Origin: Actinostola sp. cb2023
Lineage: Eukaryota; Cnidaria; Anthozoa; Actiniaria; Actinostolidae
DNA: 64,000 nt
NCBI GenBank assembly: GCA_033675265.1
Contig: JAUJYZ010000648.1
Location: forward strand, 287,001 to 351,000
Direction of reading: 5' to 3'
Shown here: piece by piece, positions 1 to 12,000 of the stretch
Layout of the letters: each line of letters opens with the position of its first letter
How positions within the stretch are numbered: the first letter of the stretch is position 1
The notes under the pieces: model-generated
What the model was told of the DNA's origin: nothing
The model's database searches: none
Seen by the model: only the letters and a program-made list of their open reading frames with translations
Made by a program: the position numbers and the translations under genes

Positions 1-683
1 TCCTGTGGTAGAGCGCGCGTGCAAATGCACTCTCTGCGGGCGCTTCTTGCGGGACGCACACAGGAAGCCCAACATTTAAGATACGTTACTCGACACAGCT
101 AGGAACCCAACATAATACGCCCTATGCACAAGTGCTGATTTTCGAGATCAGGATACTAGAATCTTTTGACATAAAAATAACCACTGCCATCTGAAAAAGC
201 AATTTTATATCAATTTTTGGAAATTTTCAACAATATTGGATAAAATCCCGCGAAGATATCGTAAATGACATTTATAGGGTTTAGTATGGGATTTTGCCGT
301 CATGAGTACACAGCCTCGTTCTGATGTACATCAATTTTCTAAATTGCTTAATTTCAAGGTTTAACATGTTCCACTTAAAGAACATATTTATATGAGATAA
401 GTGTAAAACTTTTAGGACGAAATGACATGTCCTTGCGGAGTTATGAACGTTTTTAATTTTGAAAATACACCAGAACGAGGCTGTGTACTCATGACGGCAA
501 AATCCCATACTAAACTCTATAAATGTCATTTACGATATCTTCGCGGGATTTTATCCAATACTTTTTAGATTTTCCAAAAAATATTGATGACTAATTGCTT
601 TTTCAGATGGCAGTGGTCATTTTTATGTCAAAAGATTCTAGTATCCTCGCATTGCGCGCGCGCTCTCAGATCTACCACAGGAA
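1..683. mobile_element. Foldback element (long inverted repeats)
   Basis: Two arms read as reverse complements: about 140-330 pairs with about 480-660 (for example the GATACTAGAATCTTTTGAC block at both ends, and an inner block including CATGAGTACACAGCCTCG). The extreme ends also pair: CCTGTGGTAG at 2-11 and CTACCACAGG at 672-681. The left end may run beyond the window. A lone copy of the CTACCACAGGAAACCCAT end lies at 36641-36658. Confidence 0.8.
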
Positions 684-3084
684 ACCCATAAAAAGACGCA
701 TTTTATTGAATTATCTAGTAGCCTCAAAAGGAATGGTTGGGCTGCCTGTGGATTAGATAGGGACATTTTCTCTTGTCCCTATCTATAAATCTTGTACACT
801 TCAGCAGTCAATTGCAATCGGACTTTAAAAACACATGCAGCCCTGACAAAAGGTCTATAGTTAAATCAACCATGGCCATGCTTGAATGTACGCTACTACC
901 AGTTTAGTCGGACAGGTGACCACTCGGCATTCCTTCGAGACCCGTACATCATTCGTTACATGTGCCGAACTTAATTTGATCAAACACGACCGCCTTCTAT
1001 TGTATTTGGCGGCATGTAAAGATCATACATACATTTTATGTATTCAAACACCGGGTAAAAAAATCAGTTATAAAGATAAATTAAGAAAAACACTGCATGC
1101 CTTTATTTGCATTGCTTGCCGTGGGGAGTACAAGGCGGACTGAATTAATCTCATTTTTAAACTTGAGAAAAGATTTGGTGGCTTTGACATTAGGTGGAAA
1201 ACTACTCCACAACTGTACCCTCCCTGGTTGACAGGCGCGGATCCATAGGCGGTTTAAACCGTCAAAACGAGTGGGCTCTCTTGAATATTTAATTTATTCA
1301 TAAAAACTTGTTTAAGGTGCAAAAACGGTCATTCGGAAAACGGTCACATTTTTTCCTGGATTTAAATAATCAGCACGGGGCTTGGGCACAACTAATTTGT
1401 TTCTCTAAGTCAAACTGGTATACTGCACTGATTGGTCAGCCAGACTATAGACTCCACACCCCCCTCCCCCCAGGATAGCCTCCCTCCAGGGGACTCCCAT
1501 GTGGAAGTTGCGGTTTGCTCAACTTTCAAATTTTAAACTGGGAGCTCATTAATTAGTTAATGGGCTCCTGTTGCACATCATCTTTACATCTCTACTGATG
1601 TAATGTCTGTCTATTGTTATTATCAGATTTATTGTGATATATTTTAGAGGGAAATCCGAATGTCCACTAACACCGAGCAATAGGTGGCAGATGACGAAAA
1701 TTTAAAACTCTTCATATTTTGTCCAAAAATACCCTATTATAGTCCTAGAAACGTGGTGGGGTTTGTTTGTGAAAATATTTATTTAAACGCCAAAAAATTA
1801 TAAAAAGAAACGTTTAAGTAGAGAATACACCTATATGATGACTAAGCACAATCTGAAATCGCATAAGTCAGTGCGTCTTTCAAGCCAGTCGCTACGTAGC
1901 GACCATCGTTCCTGATCTCTTCGTTCTTCACAGCTCCCTCACGAATGGAAGGTGGAGGCCCATAAGTATGCGTCTTTCATGCTGCTGCAGTGCATCCCAG
2001 TACTCAATCGCACCAGAGCACGAGTGAACGCTTATAGAAGCGTCTAGTTTGTTTTGATTCATCACTTTTCATCGTCATTATCACACTCTGATTCCGATGA
2101 TCATTTTAATTCGCGATGAATGCACATTTGAGGTTGCATATTTTGCTTTTTCACCTTAAAATAAAATATTCGATCTTTAAATTGGGCACACTTTTTTTTT
2201 TGACAAAAAAATCCGCTCAGCGTAACAGCCAGCGTATGCACTTCTGATATTAGCGATTTCCAAAGGAATAGTATTAACTTTTTCCTTAAATTGGGTCTAT
2301 ATTTCAGTTACACTTTAGTTTACACTTGTGTAAGCTAGGTAATTTGACACGTTAATAAAGGTTATTATTATTATTATTACAAATCCTTGGAAAGGGTATG
2401 AATTTTCCAATTTGTCCGATCCTTAAATACGGTCAGGGTTTCGACATCGGAGTGACTAGCACTTCTAACGATGACTTGGCACTTTTAGTCGTGGAACGAT
2501 GAGCTTCTATTGCGATGACCTTAGGCCTGGGCACGAGTAAAAAAAATGAGCGTATGTATACTCGGGCATTACAGAGCTTGGGCTTCCTGTGGTCTCCTAG
2601 CTCGCAGTCGATCGTGTTTGGAGAGCGTTGCGTGACGACAATAAACACGGCTGCGAGACTATATTTGACATTGAGATTCACTGAAATATATTTTTCAAGG
2701 CAGATCTACTGGGAGATCAAATCCTCGCTCTTTAGCTTTTGACAAGTTATCCCCGAATTTCGTACATTGACCTTGCTCAGTCCGTGGCGTTGATGACGGC
2801 CTATCTGCTTTGATGAAGTTTTGAAGTACGATTTTTACGATTCCTTTTCCTTCTGAATGTTTCAAACGTGGAATAAAATAAACTTCAATCCGTTTATATT
2901 TCTCAGAAATGTGTTTCATTTTATTGTCCGATACCTTTTCAACGGGTTTTTCACAGCGTGACGGCAGTCATGCTGCAGCAAGCACAGCGACATTATCTGC
3001 TGAGTAATCTTGAAACTCGATACGAACAAATATACTTCGCATTTTGTGGCCTACGGAAAAGAAAAAAAAAGAATGCGCATTTTA
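684..3084. other. No gene recognised; retroposon tail and repeat fragments
   Basis: Only short, uncharacteristic ORFs. About 2290-2385 ends in a (TTA)n tail after TTAATAAAGGTTATT, like a retroposon 3' end. About 1985-2052 carries an ACGAGTGAACGCTTATAGAA end related to the hairpin-ended repeats at 17938 and 56381. Nothing else recognised. Confidence 0.5.
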
Positions 3085-3250
3085 TAACTCGGGCTTCCTC
3101 AGGAATAGTCTCCTTCGCAGCCGTTTTTAGTTCCGTCACGTAACGCTCTCGGCCCACAAACGGTTTGTTCGTTTGTGGGCCGAGGGCGTTTATACGTGAC
3201 GGAACTAAAAAGGGATGCGAGGGAGACTACCTCAGGAAGTGCCCGAGTTA
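3085..3250. repeat. 166-bp near-perfect palindrome
   Basis: Starts TAACTCGGGCTTCCT and ends AGGAAGTGCCCGAGTTA, with arms pairing up to a seven-base centre near 3167 (CACAAACG-GTTTGTT-CGTTTGTG). The tips are the same ACTCGGGC/GCCCGAGT motif that starts the larger repeats at 54299 and 55588. Confidence 0.85.
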
Positions 3251-3777
3251 AAAATAAACACTTGCTAAAAACAGAAGCAAGTAGTCCAAGGACTCAGCAA
3301 AGACTAATACAACGTATATTTTTTGGTGACAATATTTCGGCTAGCCAGACTAGCCTTCTTCAGGTTATGGGAGTACACACCGAGCAACCCCAAATGTACA
3401 CTTGCTAAGTCTGCTAAGTGTACTATTTGAACAGCTTCGCCAAAACATCGGAAACGATTGTTCTTCGAAGCTTCTCATTGGCTTACGAAGTTCTTCCGAC
3501 GAGGAACACGCGCATGTCAAGTAGCCAAATTTGCCTGAAGAGACCTCTCTTTCTAATACAACCACATGGCGAAGTATTGAAGAAAAAGCTTGTTTTCTTT
3601 CGTGTTGCTCGCTTTACTAACTGTTGAAGGCTGCAAGAAACCTTCCCAGACACAAACTGAAAGGCCAACGAGTACTGGTGTGTGGGTTTTCAGGATTGTT
3701 AGTCGGCAGAAGGTTCCTTTGCGGAAGGGTTAGTTTGACTGAACCACGTCGTAGTCACACGTTACGAGGACTATATT
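3251..3777. other. LARP1 5' flank
   Basis: Upstream of the LARP1 ATG. No TATA box obvious. A possible 5' UTR acceptor (gggttttcag) ends near 3692. Short ORFs here match nothing recognisable. The transcription start cannot be fixed. Confidence 0.35.
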
Positions 3778-4036
3778 ATGACTGAGGTTGAAAGCATCTC
3801 TAAATCTAACACTGACTTTACCAACGAAGAATCGTCTGTCAGCGAGAACGAAAACGATGTACTTAACAGTACTGACAAAGAGAACTACGGGGAAACAGAG
3901 AAGAACGAGCAAGCAACGGAGGATGATGAGATGACCCTCACCAAGGAGAAACCCGAAAAGGGCACAAACATTGGCCTCGCACCTCCCCCTCCAACCAATC
4001 CCTGGACTCGACATTTAAAGCAGCCAGCTGAAAACG
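3778..4036 (+). CDS. LARP1: LARP1 exon 1: acidic N-terminus with NPWT box
   Basis: Encodes residues 1-86, very rich in Glu, Asp, Asn, Ser and Thr, ending in APPPPTNPWTRHLKQP, the conserved NPW box of LARP1. The donor at 4037 is gtacga and leaves one base of a split codon. Upstream, a possible 5' UTR acceptor (ttttcag) ends near 3692, so more 5' exons may exist. Confidence 0.93.
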
Positions 4037-7000
4037 GTACGATGTTATAACAAGGTAACACTATGAGCACTAAGCATCTCTGTTCTCACTCGATTGTGCA
4101 CTCGTATTTCACAGCTGAACCAGAGCAACCGTCCGTGGTGGCACCAAAGACCAACAGCAAACGCAAGCCCAAGGTACGTCTGAGGGTATATATGGTCAAA
4201 GTTGTGGTTCATCGTATTCCATAGACTAATATTTGTGATATCGTTTAACTATAACCAGGGAAGTGAATTTAATGATATTACGAACTGGCCAACCCCGGGC
4301 GAACTCGCTACATCGGGCCCAAAAGAAGCCAAAGTAAGAACGACTTTCTTGTAAACAGTATAGCCACCTTCAATTTGTGTCTGCCATAGACATCGTGCGT
4401 TTAGTGCAATTTATAATTCATAATCATCACTGTTTTTTTTATATATACAATAGCCTCCTGCTCCAAAGAAAGAAAACACTGAAAATGAGCAAAAGCCGAT
4501 CGAAGAACCGAGAAAAGATGACAAGGGAACACCCAAAAAGAAAGGTAGCAGTCTTATTAAAATCGGTGTATCACAGTTGTTTTGTAACTAACGGCCAACA
4601 CTGTTGAATTGTGAATATGCCAGTATCACCGTTGAAATTTAAAATCAATACTAATTATGAATAGAATTTGGTCCGTGAATAAACTAAATAACCCTTTTCT
4701 GTACTAGTGTACGATTTTTCATCGCCAATGCCTGCCAAACAGTCGTCAAAAGTCGTGAATACAGTCCCATTTTCAGTAAGAGTATAGTAATACATTACTA
4801 CTTGTCGATGTCTGACGTGTTACATGGAGTTTGGCCATCTGAGATGATTGGATCTTAACAAAAACTGAATTGCTAAACAGCCTTTTATCTAACCCACGTT
4901 CTCAAATTTAATATTGTACATTTCATTAATTATTATTTTTTACTTTTACTAAATTCAGTCTTCTGAAAAAGATAATCGGCTTGTTGTACGTAAATTATTA
5001 TTGAATCTCGTTTGGGAGAAAAATGGCAATTTTTTTTAAAGGTGTTTTTTTTTTAGAAATGTTCAATATTGTGCTAGTTCAGCTATGGTGTATTTGATCA
5101 GATGCATTTTGCCTTCAGAAATAAGTTGTGACTGTGGATGCATGGCGACTGAGTTAAGAAGTAGTTTGTGTCCAATTATTATCTCAATTTTGTCAGAAAA
5201 AAATGTAATTCTCCTATTGTGGAGCATACATTACTCCAACTGTATTGAGTGGCCCTGGAAACCTTAAATATGATCAGCATTTTTATATAGAAAGATACGG
5301 TTCTAAAAAAATGCATTCTCCATGGACGATTGATTCCATGTACATACATGTGTAGGGTCTGTTGAGCGAAAAATCTTGAGCAGAAACACACATATGGAAA
5401 TGAATTTTACTCAATTCTGTATTTAAGATAAGGTATTGATTTTTTTTGTGTGTGTGACAGGAGAATGATTCATACTGTGTGTTTAAGTTATTAACAAGGA
5501 ATGAAAAAGACTTATTGAAACTCTGCTGCTCATTTGCCTAATACAAATATATAAAATTCAATGACAAAAATGTTCATAAATTGAAATACAAGAAGGTAGA
5601 AGGTTGTATTGCTTTTCACAGATAAAATAATCAGTTATTTCAGACTGTTATGATTTGAGAAACAGTTATTAATAGATTGATTGGATACTATAGTGTTGCA
5701 CCTTTTTATTGCCTCTTGATTTATAGAATAAACATCATTTAAACACGGAAAAGGAATGCAAATGGCTCGCATTATTTCATTCTGATTCAAATACATGTAT
5801 TTTGTTCTTTTGGCATAGCGTTTCCATCTACATGTACACTGACACTACGTGTAGTACATTACTTTGAATTTGTTGTATAGTTGCATGTATTTCTTTCAAA
5901 CAAAATGACAAAAAAAATTATTGATAATACATGTATATTGATGAACATATTGTATTACACATTCGTATTTTGAACGAGCTCCTGCTCTTTGAGGTAATAA
6001 TAATAATAATAATAATAACATCGTGTATAAATAATTGATTGATTGATTGAACCTGTCTTTCTGTTAAAATATACTTTTGAATTGTTAAAATGTACAGGTA
6101 CATTCCACCGTTGCGGACATTACATTCATAGGCATTTTACAGCATTGTGAATGCTGCCCTGCCCTAGTTATACACAACTATGCTGATTGGTGTACATACA
6201 TGGCATACATGGGGTTGCCATCTTTACTTTGGCATAAAAAAAGCAAAGATATTCCTTCTGAGCTGTCTGATATTAATTTTTAAAGCTCTGTTGCAGACAT
6301 TACAGCAAAAACAACCAAACATTTGAGCCACCGTTTTAAAATCTCAATTCCTGTGAATTGTGAGCAATTTCAGGGAAACAAATGGATTTTCTAAACTTGA
6401 TAGGGACCAAAGTTTCTTAATAATGTGAAAAATTAATACAAAGCTCATTAATTCAGCTTACATCGGCTTCAGCAATGTGTTGTGGACATTACATGAAAAC
6501 TGTTGCAGACATTACACTGTGAAAATGTGTTATGGAATTGGTGTTTTACAGCTTGGTATTGCAGTGGAACTATAATTATATTTGTTTTGTGTTAAATCAA
6601 GGAATTTCAATGCATAAATCCCACATGAAAAACAAAATAGACTGGATGCAGTAATTAAGCACTTACAACAAATGCTAGGTACACTCTGAGTGTAAATCTA
6701 TTTATAAATAAGAGTGCTGAAAACTGGTCAGGACTACAACAATGACAAAAAACTTGGTGCTACATGTAGATCTGTCTATTGGCCAATGACATACACATTA
6801 TAAAGTCCATACATGTGTTCAGACTGTGTTTTCTATTGGCCAATGACATACACATATATAAAGTCCATACATGTGTTCAGACTGTGTTTTCTATTGGCCA
6901 ATGACATACACATATATAAGGTCCATACATGTGTTCAGACTGTGTTTTATGGTCTGGTTGACCTTGATAATGCTTTTAACCCTGAAGGTTCCTAATGTCA

Positions 7001-9053
7001 TACCATTTACACTAGAGTAACTTAATTGAAAATATCAGGGTCATTAAAGCAAAGCAAGTGATACTCTTGGTTTGAACCATTTGGTTTACTAGTTTTAAAT
7101 AGTTACAGTTGATATGCATCCATGTTTTATGGAACTGTTTGATGATTTTATGACTACGATAAGTCTGATTTGTTTAAATTGACTGGTTTGGATATTATTG
7201 ATTATTAAATTGCCTTTTTTCTACATATATACATGTACATTTGTTTGATTCTTTCTTTATTCATTCAATAATAAATTAAGTTATGTTTTTGCAATGCAGG
7301 TTGCCTTACTTGACTTCTATCTTATATTTCTTTAATCTAACAGTATGTAATGTCCGCAACGTAATGTCCGCAACAAACTTTACCCTAATTTTCCCAGCCA
7401 TAGGAATGGTCTACAAGAAAATTTGGTAGCCTAAAATATAACTCTTAACAAACTAAAAGAGCAGCATGAATTTCACATGAAATTGGTAGAGGGTTACCTT
7501 GGAAATTAAAAAAGAAGGACTGTTTGTTGCGGACATTACATAATGTCCGCAACACAAATTTGATGGCTTCTAAGTCTGTTGGATACAGACGAAAATTTGA
7601 TTTTTTATGCCAAATTAAAGGTTGGACATTAGGCTTTTCATATACCATTGATAAGATTATGAGGTAGTTTTAGCCTTTATGTTATATGTATCTGATGAAC
7701 TGTGTCCAAATTTCCCATTTTTCTGCTTTCAAAGCTGTTTCAGAAAACAAGACCCCCCACAGAGTGGGCATGGTCAATTTTCGAGATTTTTTACTTAATT
7801 CTGATAGCTCAGGGAACCTACTCTTCATTTACACTGCATTTGCTCAATAATAATTGATTTGAAAATTTTCATTTGTAACAACTCTCCTGTGAAATGTACC
7901 ACAGTAGAATATTTAATCTATCAAAAGCATTCAATTGCAATTGTTTCATTCTAACAACAACCACAATTCCACAGAAGAAAAGAGCAAAGAGAGTATTCCT
8001 CACTTATTTGGAGTAAATTTTCAGTTATCAGTGATTGGAAGACTACACATCATACACCGTCTATTATTCTATGACTACAATTCAACTCTTAACATGAGCG
8101 AATGCTCTAAAATCAGTTTGTAAAATACTGTACACCTACATGTATGATTAATCCCATTACACAAGAGACCATAAACTGAGAGAATAGGTTGTACATTGGT
8201 CTCTTACCTTATGGCAGTGATTAAGTGATTTCCTTTCTTCTCTAAGGACAATCTGGTCCTCGTCAAAAATGGGTTCCACTGAACCTGGACAGTGCAGAGT
8301 ATGGTCCTGATGGTCAACCTCTCAATGGTAATGGCAGTGAGAAGAAATCCCCAGATAGCACTGTCCCAAACAAAGGCTACAAGTCACCTAATAATAGGTT
8401 TGGCTCTACCACAACCTCTACAGAAGGCCGTTCTAGTTCTCGTGGAGGAAGAGGCAACAGAGGAAGTGGTAGGGGAAGAGGGAGAGGAGGGCGACAGCGA
8501 TCCCCAAGAGGTAAGACTATTTAGTCAGAGTAAACATATTCAACTACACACTTTGAAGAGTGACAAGGTTGAACAGTCAAAACATGTATGATTACGTTTT
8601 AACTCAAAAGTGTCGTGTTTTCTAGTGACAAGGTTGCTACATGTATAAATCATGAATATACTCGCATCAATATTGTCAGTATTAAACATTCATGAAAAGT
8701 TTCAATCAATGTATTGTATGTACAAAATGTACATGTTTCAACCTTGAGCAGTCTATATTGTGTGTAAGGCCCTGTTTACATGAGAGAGAGAGAGAGATAC
8801 AATGTAACCCTAGCATATGGGTCAACTCTATTGTTCACATATTCCCTGTGGATGATAAAAATATATAATTGTCCCTACTGCTAGGGTTATCTCTCATGTA
8901 AACAGGGCCTAAATGTCAAATTAATTTACACAAAAATTACACTAGCTGTGAACTATGCTAGCACTCGCTCTTGGTAGTAAGTGTAAATTTCATGTAATTT
9001 GGACAAAAATTTGTTTTTGATATATTGATATAGGCGCAATATAAGTTAATAAA

Positions 9054-9084
<31 letters not shown>

Positions 9085-12000
9085 TACACACAATTTACAC
9101 AGAATTCACACCAGACAAAAGCTTGCATTTTTCAGTGCTTCTGACAACATTGAGAGAAGTCACACAGTAACAGTCTGAATTCATTTTAACAGTTCATTGA
9201 TTTTCCTCGTCAGATCATCAACAGCAGTTTCAGTACAACCAGGGCTATCAATATGGTAGCTACCAGTACATTGATGGTACAACATACTTTCAAGATCAAC
9301 AAAACCAGCAAAACCCGCAGAACCAACCACAGCCCCAGCCACAGCCACAGAACCAACCACAGCCCCAGCCACAGCCCCAGCCACAGCCACAGCCCCAGCC
9401 CCAGCCACAGCCCCAGCCCCAGCCCCAGCCACAGCCCCAGTCGCAGCCACAGCAACCATATGGTGTCACCTATTTCTTCAATGCACAAAGCTCAACAGCA
9501 ACTTTTACACCTGCAGCAGTTGAAGATAAAACTGTACTTGAGTATATCAAGAAGCAAATGTAAGGATGAAATAATCAGTGCCTCTTACATGTAGTATTTA
9601 GCATAATATTTTGGATTTGAAAGGTTTATTAGATACGCAAACTAATGGTTTTATTATTGGTGATTGTTTCCTAGTGAATACTATTTCAGTGAAGAAAATT
9701 TGAGAAAAGATTTTTTCTTGCGAAAGCAGGTACTGTTTATGTGCGTGTGTGTACATTGTTTGTACATGTATGCAACATATTTCACAAAGTGTATTAAATC
9801 GAAGCATTAAGTTACATGTAGGTATTTGTGATTTGTTGTTTTTGTAGATGGATGATGATGGTTTCATTCCGATACCCTTGATTGCTAGTTTTTATAGAGT
9901 ACAGGCACTCACTAATAATCCTAGTCAGATTATGGAGGTAAGTCAAGAATATATTATAAGTATAACAGAATCATTGACCTGTTACTCAATGCATTAAAGA
10001 TTGTAAGGCACTTTGATATAGACCCTTATATTAAATCCCACAATGCATGATTTTACGCACTTGACGTCAAATTTATTCTTTTGAATCCCATTCATTTTCC
10101 TTCATTGTTTTCAGTCTGTGTATATAATTCAAAAGAATAAGTGTGACGTCAAGCGCGGAAAATCATGCATTGTGGGATTTATTAAAAGGGTCTATATGGC
10201 TACATTGTATTTCAAAAAAACTTTCATAACGGGCGATCTGAAATGGATGATCTGAGATCAAGAGAAATTATGGAAAAGAGCATTTTACTATTGTTACAGT
10301 GCGACTACACGAACCAAGGCCACCCAAACAAATTTTGACACAAATTATCCAATCACATGGAGTATTTGAACAACAGAAGCTATACAAATATAACATTCAT
10401 CCGAACATAAATACACAATAATATAATTATCTGATGAATGTCAAATTTGTACAGATTCTATTGTTCAAATACTCAAACATGATTTGTGTCAATTTGTTTG
10501 GGTGGCCTTGGCTTGTGTAGTCACACTGTAAAACTAGTGATCAATGAAAATTAGTATAAGAATAATAATTGGTATATCAAGTTTATCTGTTATCCAGTGG
10601 CATCACATGCCAATTTTAAAATAATCTGTATGTGCGGAACCTAGTACAATAAGCAAAATTCTTAGCAATATTGTCTTATACTGTTTATAATTTATTTATT
10701 GTTAAGTTTCATTGACTTAGTAAGAAAATTAATCATCAATCTAGTTACCCATGAGTGACTGTTATTTTTCCCTTTTTACAGGCAATGAAAGGCAGTGAGA
10801 TAGTTGATATGATTGATGGTAAACTGAGAAAAAGGGACAACCCCAAGATGTGGCCCCTGCCTCCAAATTCACCTCTGACAGGTATTGTGATTACTTCCAT
10901 CTTACCAATGGATTTTGTTAGAGCAGAGACTCCAGGACTTTTGTACTTAGTAATATCAATTGTTATGCTATTTTTGGCAGTGCTCTACTATAATTTGGGT
11001 CTCTGCTACTTGCAAACTACTTGCAAATTATTAGTCTTTGCTATTTTAACACTGAACAAAACATTCTGCAAAGAGCATATTAACATATATTGTTAATTTA
11101 AATCATCATTGGTGATTGATTAAGAACAGTTTGATACATTGTGACAATCGTTTTCAACTGTAATGGTTGGTTATCTCTTTTCAGTGAAAAATTCATCTGC
11201 ATATAACCAACCAGGTTTTGAACCAATGGCAGGTAGGCTAGCATATTAATCAGTGTTACCATGCACACTGTATGTACTCGGACCCACCGATTGAATGACA
11301 AATGGGCCAAAATACAGATCTTGACTAAAAATTTACAGTATAATCCACATATACCATACTCTAAAAAAATAGAAAACAGTACATGTAAATGTTTTCCATT
11401 CACTATTTGATTGGTTAATGAATGTCTAAAGTTAGATTGATTTTTGTTTGTTTGTTTATTTTGACCTTCTACTAGCCTGCGTTACATCCGAACTAACCCT
11501 CGTTTAGTCCGTCTGCGTAACAGCGACTGATATCATGTTCTGAGACCCCCAACGGTCTTTCTGGATTTATAAAGTACCGGTAGATGCTGATTGGCTCGTG
11601 ATGATGCTCATTCTAACGCAAAATCTCATTGGCTCTTTAGCTCAACCTACTCGAATTTCACTGTTCACATCTACAAAACGTTATATTTGAAGTGCAAGAT
11701 CTTTTAACGTGAACCAAGAAAAATTTATAAAAGCTTTCTTTGAAAGTGGAAATGTATTCGTAAACTTGCTAATGGGCTATGGAAAATCTCTTGTATTCCA
11801 ATATTTGCGATAGGACATTCGGAAGGCCTCACGACTGCTTGTGACTTCTACTCTGTTACAGGAGATATCTGCATTTCTTCAAGGTCGGAAACACATTCTC
11901 AGGCTACACACATATAACGGCCGTCTGAAGTGTTTAAAATGAAGAAGGTAGCAGAGAAAGAGTTTGAAGTTCTAGACGGACGTTGCATTTTGCTTTTCCT

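Larger units (their letters stand above)
4545..8246. other. LARP1 intron 4 (3.7 kb)
   Basis: A+T-rich intron holding the 57-bp tandem repeat and the GTTGCGGACATTACA array. No conserved coding segment seen; short ORFs are uncharacteristic. Confidence 0.7.

Noticed and set aside
9181..9488. Gly/Ala/Val-rich and Leu/Trp-rich ORFs on the minus strand
   Set aside because: They are complements of the CCNCAG repeat that encodes Pro-Gln in LARP1 exon 6; splice phase and the La motif fix the plus-strand frame.
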